From the NCBI GenBank assembly GCA_905210885.1, contig CAJLYO010000023.1, positions 1 through 13,482 of the forward strand: a stretch of DNA of 13,482 bases. The letters are read 5' to 3'. This DNA is from an uncultured Eubacteriales bacterium. GTDB taxonomy: Bacteria > Bacillota > Clostridia > Monoglobales > Firm-18. This document shows, in pieces, positions 1 through 5,845 of the stretch. Every line of letters starts with the position of its first letter. The first letter of the stretch is position 1. The translations under genes were made by a program, and so were the position numbers. Under the pieces are notes generated by a model. That model was given only the letters and a program-made list of their open reading frames with translations, did not search any database and had not been told where the DNA came from.

Positions 1-151
1 ATAGTATCCGCCACCGCCGGCAGAACGGTTATCGTTTTTCTTTTCGCGTTGTTTGCACTGTGTTGCAATAATACCGTAGGGAGCGGTTCTCCGTCCGTGT
101 ATAACCGCTATGTCACCCACACAAAAATACAATATTCCGGGGGGATCGTGT

Positions 152-991
152 ATGAAAAAATATATTATGGCAAAAACGAACATCGCCGTTTCCGGCGGCG
201 ACAGCTTTTTGGAGTCTGCCGCAAAAGGCTATGAGGCTGATTTTGAAAAGCCGGATTTGCAGATATACTATACCCGGTGCCCCGAAATACCTGCGCCGAC
301 CGGTAAGTCTGTGGGAAAATCGGTGTGCGGTCCGGCACAGCTTGAATGGTATTACGAGGACGGCGTTGTTATGTATTCGTTCAACGAGCCTACCGGGGAA
401 TATGTGCTTCGCACAAGGTTTTCGGCTGATTGGCGCCGTGCGGATGCGGAGGTTCTTGCCGCAATGACGGGCGAATTTGTTATGAAAAACATAACGGATA
501 TAATACTGCGGATTGCGATGATACCCCGCGGTTGCATTACGGTTCATTCTTCGTCTTTGGCGTATAACGGACGCGGTCTTATGTTTTCCGCGCCGTCGGG
601 TACGGGCAAATCCACTCATACCGGGCTGTGGCAGAAATACCGCCCGGGTACGATTATCGTAAACGACGACATGCCCATGATTAACACAAACGGCGAAATT
701 GCCCTTTGCGGCACGCCTTTTGCCGGCACAACGGGGATAAATACGAATATAAACGTTCCCCTTGCCGCAGTTGTGTTTTTGCGCCGCGCTGCGGAAAATT
801 CAATTGCTCCCCTTTCGGCGGCACAGGCTTTGGCGTATCTTTCCGGCGAAATTTCAAAATTCCCCGTAAAAGAAATTGCGGAAATGCAGTTTGACATTAT
901 AAATAAAATAATATCTCATATTCCGGTGTACCTTTTGCAGTGCGATATTTCCGAAAATGCTGTGGATGTTTCATCGGGGATATTAAGATAA
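152..991 (+). CDS. HPr kinase-like P-loop protein (HprK-related, substrate unknown)
   Basis: A 279-residue protein resembling the stand-alone HprK-like family, which shares the ATP-binding fold of HPr kinase and PEP carboxykinase. A Walker A loop, APSGTGKST, lies at residues 147-155 with Lys153. His156 follows, and a Walker B-like IIVNDD has Asp172 and Asp173. A GTPFAG segment downstream resembles the conserved glycine turn of this group. The N-terminal half is a less conserved domain with no motif I know. True HPr kinase has a different N-terminal domain and usually neighbours lgt or ptsH, so classical HprK is unlikely. I chose the ATG at 152 because GGGGGGAT sits just upstream; the reading frame stays open back to 110, and ATG 167 is an alternative start. 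In other Clostridia such proteins often accompany PqqD-like and peptide-modification genes (family knowledge). Whether that holds here lies outside the window. The substrate cannot be inferred. Confidence 0.72.
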   Translation: MKKYIMAKTNIAVSGGDSFLESAAKGYEADFEKPDLQIYYTRCPEIPAPTGKSVGKSVCGPAQLEWYYEDGVVMYSFNEPTGEYVLRTRFSADWRRADAEVLAAMTGEFVMKNITDIILRIAMIPRGCITVHSSSLAYNGRGLMFSAPSGTGKSTHTGLWQKYRPGTIIVNDDMPMINTNGEIALCGTPFAGTTGINTNINVPLAAVVFLRRAAENSIAPLSAAQALAYLSGEISKFPVKEIAEMQFDIINKIISHIPVYLLQCDISENAVDVSSGILR

Positions 992-998
992 GTTTTTC

Positions 999-1027
999 TT
1001 GACAAATAGCTTTAGGTACGGTATAAT
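999..1027 (+). promoter_or_regulatory. Perfect-consensus sigma-A promoter for the isomerase gene
   Basis: TTGACA at 999-1004 and TATAAT at 1022-1027 are separated by exactly 17 bases, matching the housekeeping consensus in all twelve positions. Transcription would start near 1034, giving a leader of about 18 bases with AGGGAGGG (1038-1045) as ribosome binding site. The promoter begins 8 bases after the stop codon of the upstream kinase gene, so the isomerase need not be co-transcribed with it. No operator palindrome is obvious around it. Confidence 0.88.
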
Positions 1028-1051
1028 CAACCTGATCAGGGAGGGTTTTGC

Positions 1052-1885
1052 ATGAAAATATCTACTCAGATAGAAATTGCTTCATCGCTTGCCGGAGAGG
1101 AAAAAGCCGTTTCATACGTTGCCCGGGCAGGCTTTGACGCATGGGATTTTTCAATGTTTGAAATGGGGAATATTTCTCACCCTTTGACAGGGGAAAATTA
1201 CCTTGATTTTGCAAGAAAACTCAAAAAAATCGGACTTGACAACGGCATAGTATGTAACCAGTCCCACGCTCCTTTTCCGCCATCATCACCTGAGGTGCGT
1301 TCGTATTTTAAAAGAGCGATAGAATGTACCGCGGAGGCAGGCGGAGAAATATGCGTCATTCATCCCGATAACGACAAAAGCCCCGGGGAAAATGCCGAAA
1401 TGTATCTTGAACTTTTGCCATTTGCAAAAGAGCACAATGTAAAAATTGCTGCGGAAAATATGTGGAATTGGGACTTTGACAAGGACGAATCATCTTTTGC
1501 CGCGTGTGCTTCTTCCGAAAGCTTTGTGCAGCATTTAGACGCGGTAAATGACGATTATCTGGTTGCCTGTCTTGACATAGGTCATGCCGAAATGCGCGGT
1601 TCCGGCGACGGCGCGGCAAATATGGTACGTGCCCTGGGACACAGGCTTAAGGCTTTGCATATTCACGATAATGACAGATGGCACGATAACCATCAGATTC
1701 CGCTTTCGATGTCAATCGACTATCCTCCCATTGTTGCCGCATTAAAAGAAATCGGCTACGACGGTTGGTTTACCCTTGAGGCAGATATATATCTTAAGGC
1801 ATTTAACGCAGATAACGTGCTTGAGGGAATGAAAGATTTGGCAAAAGTTGCAAGACGCCTTGCAGATATGTTTGAAAAAGAATAA
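1052..1885 (+). CDS. Sugar phosphate isomerase/epimerase (xylose isomerase-like TIM barrel)
   Basis: A 277-residue cytoplasmic protein of the AP-endonuclease-2/xylose isomerase-like TIM-barrel superfamily. Metal- and substrate-binding residues fall where the family has them: Glu135 in AAENMW, Asp175 and His178 in CLDIGHAEM, His203 and His205 in LHIHDND, and Glu243 in FTLEAD near the C-terminus. Length is normal for the family (about 270-290). Members interconvert keto sugars or inositol derivatives, or act as hydroxypyruvate isomerase-like enzymes; sequence alone does not fix the substrate here. The ATG at 1052 has a strong AGGGAGGG Shine-Dalgarno six bases upstream and its own consensus promoter. 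The gene appears monocistronic and runs into a convergent membrane-protein gene 18 bases away. No transporter, kinase or regulator for a sugar lies alongside, so its pathway is unknown. An endonuclease IV role is unlikely because the nine-ligand trinuclear zinc pattern is not apparent. Confidence 0.85.
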   Translation: MKISTQIEIASSLAGEEKAVSYVARAGFDAWDFSMFEMGNISHPLTGENYLDFARKLKKIGLDNGIVCNQSHAPFPPSSPEVRSYFKRAIECTAEAGGEICVIHPDNDKSPGENAEMYLELLPFAKEHNVKIAAENMWNWDFDKDESSFAACASSESFVQHLDAVNDDYLVACLDIGHAEMRGSGDGAANMVRALGHRLKALHIHDNDRWHDNHQIPLSMSIDYPPIVAALKEIGYDGWFTLEADIYLKAFNADNVLEGMKDLAKVARRLADMFEKE

Positions 1886-1903
1886 TTATAAGTTTACGGC
1901 CGC

Positions 1904-2260
1904 CTACCCTATGGCACGGCACAGCGGCACTGCCGCCATGGAAAGAAAAAACCACATGACAGAGTACAAAAGGCACACCTGCCCTTTAATATTAAGAACA
2001 TTTCCCGAATAGTCCCATATATTCCATCCAAGCTTTATATTCACCACGTATCCAACGATAAACTCAACCGCGGTAATCGCCGCGGTACACATGGCACAGC
2101 GAACCAGAAACGGTATTTCCGGAAGCCGGCTTATAAGATATATAAGAACAAAGCACACACCGCCCGTTATAAGCATGGTCCAGTGGGTGTAACCGCGCCA
2201 CAGTATTTCCAAAGCGCCGTAGCCTGCGCCGCCTATTAAAAATATCAAAAACAATTCCAT
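1904..2260 (-). CDS. Small CmpB-type membrane protein (putative ABC-transporter type IV family)
   Basis: A 118-residue integral membrane protein with about four hydrophobic helices (roughly residues 1-18, 27-44, 50-72 and 92-113). The motif EILWRGYTHWTM after the first helix, and the later GWNIWDYSGN, fit the CmpB/COG4905 family, labelled putative ABC-transporter type IV although transport has not been established. I chose the ATG at 2260 because AGGAAGG (2279-2273 on the minus strand) lies just upstream; the frame extends to a TTG at 2296 that has no ribosome binding site. A TATAAT-like box on the minus strand (2287-2282) could be a promoter, but its -35 is poor and the resulting leader would be only about 15 bases. 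The gene ends 18 bases from the convergent isomerase gene, and its 5' end faces efp divergently. Function unknown; family assignment moderately sure. Confidence 0.7.
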   Translation of the reverse strand: MELFLIFLIGGAGYGALEILWRGYTHWTMLITGGVCFVLIYLISRLPEIPFLVRCAMCTAAITAVEFIVGYVVNIKLGWNIWDYSGNVLNIKGQVCLLYSVMWFFLSMAAVPLCRAIG

Positions 2261-2373
2261 TAAATAATACCGCCTTCCTATATTATATTGTTGCAAATAG
2301 CGAAAAATTTATTTGTTTTTTTATTAAAAAAGCAAGAAAATATATAAGAAAGATAAAAATGTTAAAAAATAAC

Positions 2374-2402
2374 TTGAAATTATACGCAAAATAGTGTACA
2401 AT
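2374..2402 (+). promoter_or_regulatory. Sigma-A-like promoter for the efp-led operon
   Basis: TTGAAA at 2374-2379 and TACAAT at 2397-2402 are spaced by 17 bases, each one mismatch from consensus. A TATAAT follows at 2402-2407, but its 22-base spacing makes it the less likely -10. Upstream DNA (about 2300-2373) is very AT-rich with A and T runs, compatible with an UP element. The start would fall near 2409, giving a leader of about 24 bases with GGAGG at 2419-2423. No hairpin, riboswitch or attenuator fits in this short leader. Confidence 0.75.
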
Positions 2403-2432
2403 ATAATCAAATTGTTTTGGAGGTATTATCAG

Positions 2433-2990
2433 ATGATATCAGCAGGAGATTTCAGAAACGGCGTTACGTTTGAAATGGATAACAGCGTTTACCAGATACT
2501 TGAATTTCAGCACGTTAAACCCGGTAAGGGCGCAGCGTTTGTAAGAACTAAGCTTAAAAATGTTATCACCGGTGCAACCGTTGAGCAGACATTCAGACCT
2601 ACGGATAAAATGCCGAAGGCTCATATTGACAGAAAGGACATGCAGTATTCATATAACGACGGCGACTTGTATTACTTTATGGATCAGGAAACTTTCGATA
2701 TGCTGCCCCTTAACAGCAGCCAGCTGGGCGATGCTTTAAAGTTTGTTAAGGAAAACGACATTGTCCGTATCCTTTCGTATAAGGGCAACGTTTTCGGTGT
2801 AGAGCCGCCTACGTTTGTTGAGCTTACCGTTACCGCTACAGAACCCGGAGTTAAGGGCAACACCGCAACAGGTGCCACAAAGCCGGCTACACTTGAAACA
2901 GGCGCGGTTATCAACGTTCCGCTTTTTGTTAACGAGGGTGAAGTTATCCGCGTTGACACAAGAACGGGCGAATATATGGAGCGCGTATAA
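2433..2990 (+). CDS. efp: Translation elongation factor P
   Basis: EF-P binds ribosomes stalled at polyproline stretches between the P and E sites and promotes peptide bond formation. The 185-residue product has the usual three beta-barrel domains and normal bacterial length. The loop HVKPGKGAAF matches the Bacillus subtilis EF-P sequence and places the conserved, often modified lysine at Lys32. GTKPAT and the VPLFVNEGEVIRV C-terminal segment are also family hallmarks. The reading frame stays open to a GTG at 2394, but that lies inside the promoter. The ATG at 2433, with GGAGG 9 bases upstream, gives the canonical MISAGDFRNG start. No lysine-modification gene (epmA/B, earP or ymfI type) is nearby. 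It is the first gene of the long plus-strand gene run and is followed after 22 bases by the zinc-ribbon gene. Confidence 0.97.
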   Translation: MISAGDFRNGVTFEMDNSVYQILEFQHVKPGKGAAFVRTKLKNVITGATVEQTFRPTDKMPKAHIDRKDMQYSYNDGDLYYFMDQETFDMLPLNSSQLGDALKFVKENDIVRILSYKGNVFGVEPPTFVELTVTATEPGVKGNTATGATKPATLETGAVINVPLFVNEGEVIRVDTRTGEYMERV

Positions 2991-3012
2991 TAACTAAAAG
3001 GAGATTATTATC

Positions 3013-3402
3013 ATGTCAATTATTTCAGAAAAGGTTTCATACCTTTGCGGTCTTGCAGAGGGAATGAAAATAGACACAAACACCAACGAGGGCAAGCTTT
3101 TAAACGAAATCATTTCCGTTTTGGGCGAAGTTGCCGATGAGCTTGAGTTTATGGACGAAAACATAGACGAGCTTTCGGACAAGGTTTTCGAACTTGAGGA
3201 CGAAGTATACGGCGACGACGACTGCGATTGCTGCTGTGATGACGAGGACGACGAGCCTTTCGTTGTAAACTGCCCCAAGTGCGGCGAGGACTTCTATGTA
3301 TATTATGAAGACCTTGAGTCGGATGAGGCTATTTCGTGCCCCAACTGCGGTCAGGAAGTTGAACTTGAGTTTGACGAATGCGACTGCGACGATTGCGAAT
3401 AA
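3013..3402 (+). CDS. Acidic zinc-ribbon protein of the CD1247 type, function unknown
   Basis: A strongly acidic 129-residue protein with 12 cysteines. The N-terminal part (residues 1-65) is predicted mostly helical, with acidic heptad-like spacing (ISVLGEVADELEFMDENIDE) suggesting a short coiled coil. A cysteine/aspartate cluster, DDDCDCCCDDEDDE, covers residues 68-81. A zinc ribbon follows, C87-x2-C90 and C109-x2-C112, and the tail ends in CDCDDCE (Cys123, Cys125, Cys128). The arrangement fits the Clostridia family named after CD1247 of C. difficile, often found near efp; that naming is from memory. AAAAGGAG starts 17 bases before the ATG at 3013, and the efp stop is 22 bases upstream, so translation with efp is likely. 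Zinc binding is inferred from spacing; the extra cysteines could bind more metal. The role is not known; linkage hints at translation or the ribosome, and RNA-polymerase- or nucleic-acid-binding roles are not excluded. Confidence 0.8.
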   Translation: MSIISEKVSYLCGLAEGMKIDTNTNEGKLLNEIISVLGEVADELEFMDENIDELSDKVFELEDEVYGDDDCDCCCDDEDDEPFVVNCPKCGEDFYVYYEDLESDEAISCPNCGQEVELEFDECDCDDCE

Positions 3403-3409
3403 AAATTAA

Positions 3410-3445
3410 GGCGTGCGGAACGGTTTTTATGCCGTTCCGTCTGCC
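3410..3445 (+). other. Hairpin between the zinc-ribbon gene and lspA
   Basis: CGGAACGG (3416-3423) pairs perfectly with CCGTTCCG (3432-3439) around an eight-base loop, and GGC (3410-3412) can pair with GCC (3443-3445) below a small internal loop. No T-run follows, so it is not a standard intrinsic terminator. It starts 8 bases after the zinc-ribbon stop codon and ends 16 bases before the lspA ribosome binding site. It may be an mRNA processing or stability element that sets different expression of the flanking genes (inference). The palindrome itself is plainly visible; any function is guessed. Confidence 0.55.
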
Positions 3446-3475
3446 GCAAATATAAAACAAAAAGGAGTTTTGCAG

Positions 3476-3922
3476 GTGTCGGTTGTACTTATTGCGCTTG
3501 CTGCGCTGGCTGTAGATTTATACACAAAGGCCTTGGCAGTGTCAAGGCTTGCCGGTAATTCCTTTCCTGTCATTGACAATATACTTAACTTTACTTATGT
3601 AGAAAACACAGGCGCCGCGTTTGGTATGCTTAAAAACGGCAATGTGTTTTTAATTATATCTACCGTTATTATTCTGGCGGCGGTTATAGTTTATCTGACA
3701 ATAAAAAAGCCAAAGGCGAAGGCTGTTAAAATCGCGTCGGCACTGATTATCGGCGGAGCGCTGGGTAATCTTTACGACCGTATTTTCCGCGGCTTTGTTG
3801 TTGACTTTATAGATATTCGTTTTATAAATTACCCGGTATTTAATATTGCTGACTGCTGTGTTGTGTGCGGTGCGATAATATTTGCTGTATGGGTGATTTT
3901 TTTTGATAAAAATGCAGGATAA
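3476..3922 (+). CDS. lspA: Lipoprotein signal peptidase (signal peptidase II)
   Basis: LspA is the integral membrane aspartyl protease that cleaves the signal peptide of prolipoproteins after diacylglyceryl transfer to cysteine. The 148-residue product has four hydrophobic segments and the family motifs in order: DLYTK near the N-terminus, NFTYVENTGAAFGM, GGALGNLYDRIFRG, then VVDFIDI and FNIADC. The two catalytic aspartates are Asp110 (VVDF) and Asp126 (IADC). The GTG at 3476 has AAAGGAG (3461-3467) eight bases upstream and yields a normal short N-terminus. The frame runs back to a GTG at 3413, but that extension is polar, overlaps the hairpin and has no ribosome binding site. The downstream pseudouridine synthase begins within a few bases, the same lspA-rluD pair as in Bacillus subtilis. 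Confident assignment. Confidence 0.95.
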   Translation: MSVVLIALAALAVDLYTKALAVSRLAGNSFPVIDNILNFTYVENTGAAFGMLKNGNVFLIISTVIILAAVIVYLTIKKPKAKAVKIASALIIGGALGNLYDRIFRGFVVDFIDIRFINYPVFNIADCCVVCGAIIFAVWVIFFDKNAG

Positions 3923-3926
3923 GGAT

Positions 3927-4820
3927 ATGGAAATTTTAACGCTTTCCGCCGTTTCCGGGGTGCGCGCGGACAAGCTTATCAGTGAAACTATCCCGGAAAT
4001 AACGCGCTCTCATGCGCAAAAGCTTATTGCGGACGGCTGCGTTACCGTGTCGGGAGTTGAAATTAAGGCAAATGCAAAGTTGAAAGACGGTGAGGAGATT
4101 AAAATAGTTCTGCCGCCGCCGGTGCCCATTGAGGCACAGCCTGAAAATATTCCCCTCGATATCGTGTACGAGGACGACTGTATGATAGTGGTTAACAAGC
4201 CTCAGGGCATGGTGGTTCACCCTGCCGCCGGGAACTATACCGGCACCCTTGTAAACGCGCTTTTGTACCATTGCGGCGGAAGCCTTTCCGAAATAAACGG
4301 CGTTATCCGCCCGGGAATTGTCCACCGCATAGATAAGGACACAAGCGGACTTTTGCTTGTGGCAAAGGATAATGAGGCGCATTTAAGCCTTGCCGCCCAG
4401 ATAAAGGCGCACACCCTTACAAGAAAGTATATCGCCCTTGTTCACGGTAACTTGAAAGAGGACGAAGGGGTGGTGGACGCGCCTATCGGCAGAAGCCCGT
4501 CCGACCGCAAAAAAATGTGCGTAACCGCAAAAAATTCCCGTGACGCAGTGACGTATTACAAGGTTTTGGGGCGCTACAGCGGCTACTGCTTTATAGAATG
4601 CCGCTTAAAAACCGGGCGCACACATCAGATACGCGTGCACATGCAAAGCCTGGGGCACCCTGTTATAGGCGACCAAGTGTACGGTCCGAAAAAAAGCCGT
4701 TTTAACGAGCAGGGACAGCTTTTGCATGCGAAAACCGTAGGGTTTATCCACCCGAAAACGGGCGAATATATGGAATTTGAAACCGAAATTCCCGAAAGAT
4801 TTTTAAAGTATTTACGCTGA
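3927..4820 (+). CDS. rluD: 23S rRNA pseudouridine synthase, RluD/RluA family
   Basis: A 297-residue pseudouridine synthase that isomerises uridines in large-subunit rRNA. An S4 RNA-binding domain occupies about residues 10-70 (VRADKLISE, GCVTVSG and KLKDGEEI segments). The catalytic domain carries YEDDCMIVVNKPQGMVVHP and the signature HRIDKDTSGLLLVAKD, with the catalytic aspartate at Asp136. Later RTHQIRVHM and GHPVIGD blocks are also typical. RluD is the best guess by resemblance and because its homologue follows lspA in Bacillus; the exact target uridines cannot be read from the sequence. I chose ATG 3927, four bases after the lspA stop, with AGGA (3916-3919) as ribosome binding site. ATG 3912, overlapping lspA, and TTG 3903 are alternatives without a good Shine-Dalgarno. 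The pyrB gene follows after 14 bases. Confidence 0.92.
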   Translation: MEILTLSAVSGVRADKLISETIPEITRSHAQKLIADGCVTVSGVEIKANAKLKDGEEIKIVLPPPVPIEAQPENIPLDIVYEDDCMIVVNKPQGMVVHPAAGNYTGTLVNALLYHCGGSLSEINGVIRPGIVHRIDKDTSGLLLVAKDNEAHLSLAAQIKAHTLTRKYIALVHGNLKEDEGVVDAPIGRSPSDRKKMCVTAKNSRDAVTYYKVLGRYSGYCFIECRLKTGRTHQIRVHMQSLGHPVIGDQVYGPKKSRFNEQGQLLHAKTVGFIHPKTGEYMEFETEIPERFLKYLR

Positions 4821-4834
4821 AAGGAAGTTTTAAA

Positions 4835-5758
4835 ATGTTTCGAGGTTATAAAGACCTGCTGGGAATAAGTCAGCTGGATAAAGAGGGAATTGAAACGATA
4901 CTTAATTCCGCAAAGGATATGAAGTACGTTATAAATCAAGATATAAAGCGTACCAACCATCTGCAGGGAAAATCGGTGGTAACGCTGTTTTGCGAAAACA
5001 GTACAAGAACGCGGCTTTCCTTTGAAAGCGCGGTGAAATACATGGGCGGAATGTGCTCCGGCATATCCCCGTCCGCCAGCAGCACTCAAAAGGGAGAGTC
5101 CCTTTTAGACACTGTTAAGACGATAAATATGATGCGTGCCGATGCGGTTATAATCCGCCACAGCATGTCCGGCACGCCGGAATTTCTGGCGAAAAACACC
5201 GACGCATGCATAATAAACGCCGGGGACGGCATGCATGCCCACCCCACCCAGGCTCTTTTGGATATGTTTACGATAATGGAGAAAAAGGGCAGAATTGAAG
5301 GGCTTAAGGTTGCCATAATAGGCGATGTTGCTCACAGCCGTGTCGCGCGAAGCGACATAAACGGACTTTTGAAAATGGGCGCGGAGGTTACCGTAGGCGC
5401 TCCGGCAACGCTTTTGCCGCCGGATATCGAACGTTTGGGCGTTAAGGCGTTTTTGTCGGTGCATGAGGCTATTATAGACGCGGACGTGGTTATAGGACTT
5501 CGTATTCAAAACGAGCGGCAAAAAAGCGGTCTGTATCCCTCGGCACAGGAGTTTGCGCGGTTTTTCGGAATGGACGAGCGCCGCATGACCCTTGCCGCAC
5601 CTGATGCGATTTTAATGCACCCGGGTCCGGTAAACCGCGGAGTCGAGCTTACGGCAGCCGTTGCCGACAGCGAAAAATCGGTGATTTTGGAACAGATTAC
5701 AAACGGCGTTGCCGTGAGAATGGCGGTTTTAAACTGTTTCCTGAATAAGGAAAGTTAA
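4835..5758 (+). CDS. pyrB: Aspartate carbamoyltransferase, catalytic chain
   Basis: PyrB condenses carbamoyl phosphate with aspartate to give carbamoyl aspartate, the first committed step of pyrimidine synthesis. The 307-residue protein has the carbamoyl phosphate loop S56-T57-R58-T59-R60 in ENSTRTRLSFE, the HPTQALLD segment starting at His136, the IGDVAHSRVARS motif and the C-terminal HPGPVNRGVEL from His262. These distinguish ATCase from ornithine carbamoyltransferase. Length equals the Bacillus-type trimeric enzyme. No regulatory chain gene pyrI follows. The ATG at 4835 has GAAAGGAAG upstream and lies 14 bases after the rluD stop, with no room for a promoter or PyrR-type attenuator, so it is most likely read through from the upstream genes. 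A palindromic repeat separates it from pyrC, unlike the tight spacing among the other pyr genes. Confidence 0.97.
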   Translation: MFRGYKDLLGISQLDKEGIETILNSAKDMKYVINQDIKRTNHLQGKSVVTLFCENSTRTRLSFESAVKYMGGMCSGISPSASSTQKGESLLDTVKTINMMRADAVIIRHSMSGTPEFLAKNTDACIINAGDGMHAHPTQALLDMFTIMEKKGRIEGLKVAIIGDVAHSRVARSDINGLLKMGAEVTVGAPATLLPPDIERLGVKAFLSVHEAIIDADVVIGLRIQNERQKSGLYPSAQEFARFFGMDERRMTLAAPDAILMHPGPVNRGVELTAAVADSEKSVILEQITNGVAVRMAVLNCFLNKES

Positions 5759-5806
5759 AGCTTTCCCCTAAAAAGGGGAAGTGGGACCGCTTGCGGTGAA
5801 TGAGGT
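5759..5806 (+). repeat. Double-hairpin palindromic repeat, copy 1 (between pyrB and pyrC)
   Basis: Hairpin A pairs TTCCCC (5763-5768) with GGGGAA (5775-5780) around an A-rich loop. Hairpin B is the near-palindrome ACCGCTTGCGGT (5786-5797). The block GGGACCGC...GCGGTG is shared with a second element at the right edge of the window. This two-stem layout, ending in ATGAGGTG, resembles dispersed intergenic repeats common in Clostridia genomes. It begins directly after the pyrB stop. No T-run follows, so it is not an obvious terminator, but the structured RNA may affect mRNA stability or polarity within the operon (inference). Confidence 0.65.
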
Positions 5807-5845
5807 GTGAAAACGTTTCTTAAATAATCAAGGAGAGTAATTTTT

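Noticed and set aside
1..234. Open frame on the plus strand from the window edge with a hydrophobic stretch, possibly the tail of an upstream gene
   Set aside because: It would overlap the better supported kinase gene by 83 bases, and its last part looks like a basic out-of-frame translation of that gene. A minus-strand frame over 1-120 is also open. Neither has a recognisable domain or ribosome binding site.
113..619. Long minus-strand open frame opposite the HprK-like gene
   Set aside because: It is arginine- and cysteine-rich with no domain, mirrors a well supported gene and lacks a ribosome binding site, as do the other antisense frames opposite rluD, pyrB, pyrD and pyrG.
1924..1936. GCGGC-ACT-GCCGC stem near the convergent gene ends, considered as a bidirectional terminator
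   Set aside because: It lies inside the coding region of the minus-strand gene and neither strand has a T-run after it.
2282..2310. Minus-strand promoter for the CmpB-type gene
   Set aside because: The TATAAT is good, but the -35 region reads AAATTT and the resulting start would leave almost no leader before the ribosome binding site, so it is mentioned only in the gene entry.
3214..3255. GAC/GAG/TGC-rich low-complexity stretch, considered as a tandem repeat
   Set aside because: It encodes the acidic cysteine cluster of the zinc-ribbon protein with mixed codons and no fixed repeat unit.
5808..5821. CcpA cre-like site, TGAAAACGTTTCTT, before pyrC
   Set aside because: Only the left two thirds match the cre consensus; the right end lacks the needed CA. 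It is also far from any promoter I can identify.
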